A stretch of 5,379 nt of DNA from JACQNR01 sp049515175 (GTDB lineage Bacteria > Acidobacteriota > Terriglobia > UBA7540): NCBI GenBank assembly GCA_049515175.1, contig JBEKUI010000289.1, positions 1-5,379 on the forward strand, read 5' to 3'. Position numbers and translations under genes: made by a program. Position 1 is the stretch's first letter. Every line of letters begins with the position of its first letter. A model generated the notes under the pieces. That model was not told the origin of the DNA. It saw only the letters and a program-made list of their open reading frames with translations, and did not search any database. Shown here one piece after another: positions 4,628 through 5,379 of the stretch.

Positions 4628-5379
4628 GCAAACACCTCGTGAAAGTATTCCGCCCAACGATCGAGTGGCGAGCGCAGAAAGGCTAGGGGTGCTTTCGCTG
4701 GCGCGTTGTTCGAGTCGGCGCTAAAAGTCAGATTCTCCGTGAAGTTCACGTAGGTATCGCCATCCACGCCCGTTGCGCCGTCGTAATCAACCGTCATGGT
4801 GCGCGAGGATGCGGTTTCCGTGACGCCGTTTCCATCATCGTTGTAAACCACAATCACGATTCGATCCCCGGCCACAAAACCCGTCGAAGTTGGAGTCAGC
4901 GCGGGCGCGGTTTTCTCGGTTGCCGAGCCGGTCCACTCCGGCGTTCCGTTGTCCGTGGTGATTCCCACCGACGAAACGATTCCCCCCGAAGCCACCGACC
5001 AGCGCAAGATCTGCACGCGGTAGGCGGAGTTGGCGGAGGTCGAACTCTCCAGTCCCCAGAAGTTGAATGTGATGCTGCTGGAAACCGTGACGCTCGCCGT
5101 AGAAATCGGCGAGGAAATCCAGATCGTCTTCGTGCCCGCCGCCGTCTTGGTAATCACATGGCTGGCCACCGTGTCCGGCCAGTATTGCCCCGTCACGTCC
5201 CCGGCGATGGTGTTGGTGACTGCCGTAACCTTGGAGCTTCCCTGCGTCGAGTTGGCGGACTTGAAGAGCCAGCTGGGCGTCGGAAGAATCTGCGATGCGG
5301 CGTCATGGAGGAGGACTTTGGTGGCGGAAAAGCAGTCAACAGTCGACAGTTGAAAGTTGAAAGTCAGGAGCAAGAACGC
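4624..5379 (-). CDS. Beta-rich structural-like protein of unknown function, 5' end at the window edge
   Basis: The frame runs from the window edge to TGA 4624-4626 and encodes at least 251 residues; a TTG at 5373 gives 249. The sequence is rich in serine, threonine and valine. It contains 'WLFKSANSTQGSSKV', 'TIWISSPIST', 'FNFWGLESSTSANSAYRVQI', 'GDRIVIVVYNDD', and near the end 'TMTVDYDGATGVDGDTYVNF' with 'TENLTFSAD'. The alternating pattern predicts a beta-sandwich. The 'DYDG...DGDTYV.FTE.LTF' ending is reminiscent of hypothetical proteins of phage-like clusters, but I do not recognise a named family. The N-terminal LLLTFNFQLSTVDCFSA is hydrophobic, could act as a signal peptide, and is encoded by a heptamer array. 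The real start may lie outside the window. Its stop overlaps the next start, so the two are probably co-translated. Confidence 0.65.
   Translation of the reverse strand, partial: AFLLLTFNFQLSTVDCFSATKVLLHDAASQILPTPSWLFKSANSTQGSSKVTAVTNTIAGDVTGQYWPDTVASHVITKTAAGTKTIWISSPISTASVTVSSSITFNFWGLESSTSANSAYRVQILRWSVASGGIVSSVGITTDNGTPEWTGSATEKTAPALTPTSTGFVAGDRIVIVVYNDDGNGVTETASSRTMTVDYDGATGVDGDTYVNFTENLTFSADSNNAPAKAPLAFLRSPLDRWAEYFHEVFA
4633..4638 (-). promoter_or_regulatory. Ribosome binding site within the end of the preceding gene
   Basis: GAGGTG on the minus strand, 5 bases before the ATG at 4627. It lies in the last codons of the upstream gene, whose TGA overlaps the ATG by 4 bases (ATGA), which suggests translational coupling. 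Confidence 0.7.
5334..5368. repeat. Heptanucleotide array AGTCAAC/AGTTGAA
   Basis: Units are AGTCAAC, AGTCGAC, AGTTGAA, AGTTGAA, AGTCAGG. On the minus strand they encode LTFNFQLSTVD, the N-terminal hydrophobic part of the protein at the window edge. Confidence 0.9.

Overview
The window reads as a single leftward (minus-strand) module of a tailed phage or integrated prophage in a GC-rich bacterium. All convincing genes run from position 5379 down to 1. The host cannot be named from 5 kb. The mixture of dRS3-like palindromes (ATTCCC-N8-GGGAAT), 'GCCGGGCT-GA-AGCCCGGC' hairpins and heptanucleotide arrays in the gene junctions suggests an environmental lineage with a repeat-rich genome. Acidobacteriota-like is my impression from repeat style only, at low confidence.

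Layout in order of transcription: (1) 5379-4624, a beta-rich protein whose 5' end is cut by the window edge. (2) 4627-3272, a protein with a signal peptide, a LamG/concanavalin-like N-terminal domain and a second beta domain; its ATG overlaps the stop of gene 1 (ATGA). (3) 3088-1964, a second LamG/concanavalin-like protein; its natural start and signal peptide (ATG at 3207) lie in a different reading frame. (4) 1963-1704, a leader with a heptamer array and a hairpin. (5) 1703-1104, the likely tail tube (major tail) protein, with a strong ribosome binding site. (6) 1025-471, a tail assembly chaperone. (7) 481 (or 502) to 239, an overlapping second chaperone-like frame. (8) 115-1, the first 38 codons of the tape measure protein. 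The order tube, two overlapping chaperone frames, tape measure is the classic long-tailed phage arrangement and is the strongest evidence for identity. Genes 1-3 are probably surface or adhesion/structural proteins, but their place in or beside the virion is inferred.

The most unusual aspect is how repeats are built into genes. Five sequence-unrelated repeat families share a 7-bp period and sit at nearly every gene start in the upstream half. Translated, they supply much of the signal peptide of gene 2, the out-of-frame signal peptide of gene 3 and the N-terminus of gene 1. In gene 3, gaining one 7-bp unit would restore a continuous signal peptide plus mature protein, so this locus is either a phase-variable switch or a frameshift. 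A different, palindromic repeat (99 bp, 33 codons) is inserted in frame in the middle of the tail chaperone, and a third type forms the C-terminal tail of the second chaperone frame.

No tRNA, rRNA, CRISPR array, transposase or confident promoter was seen. The plus strand carries only shadow frames.
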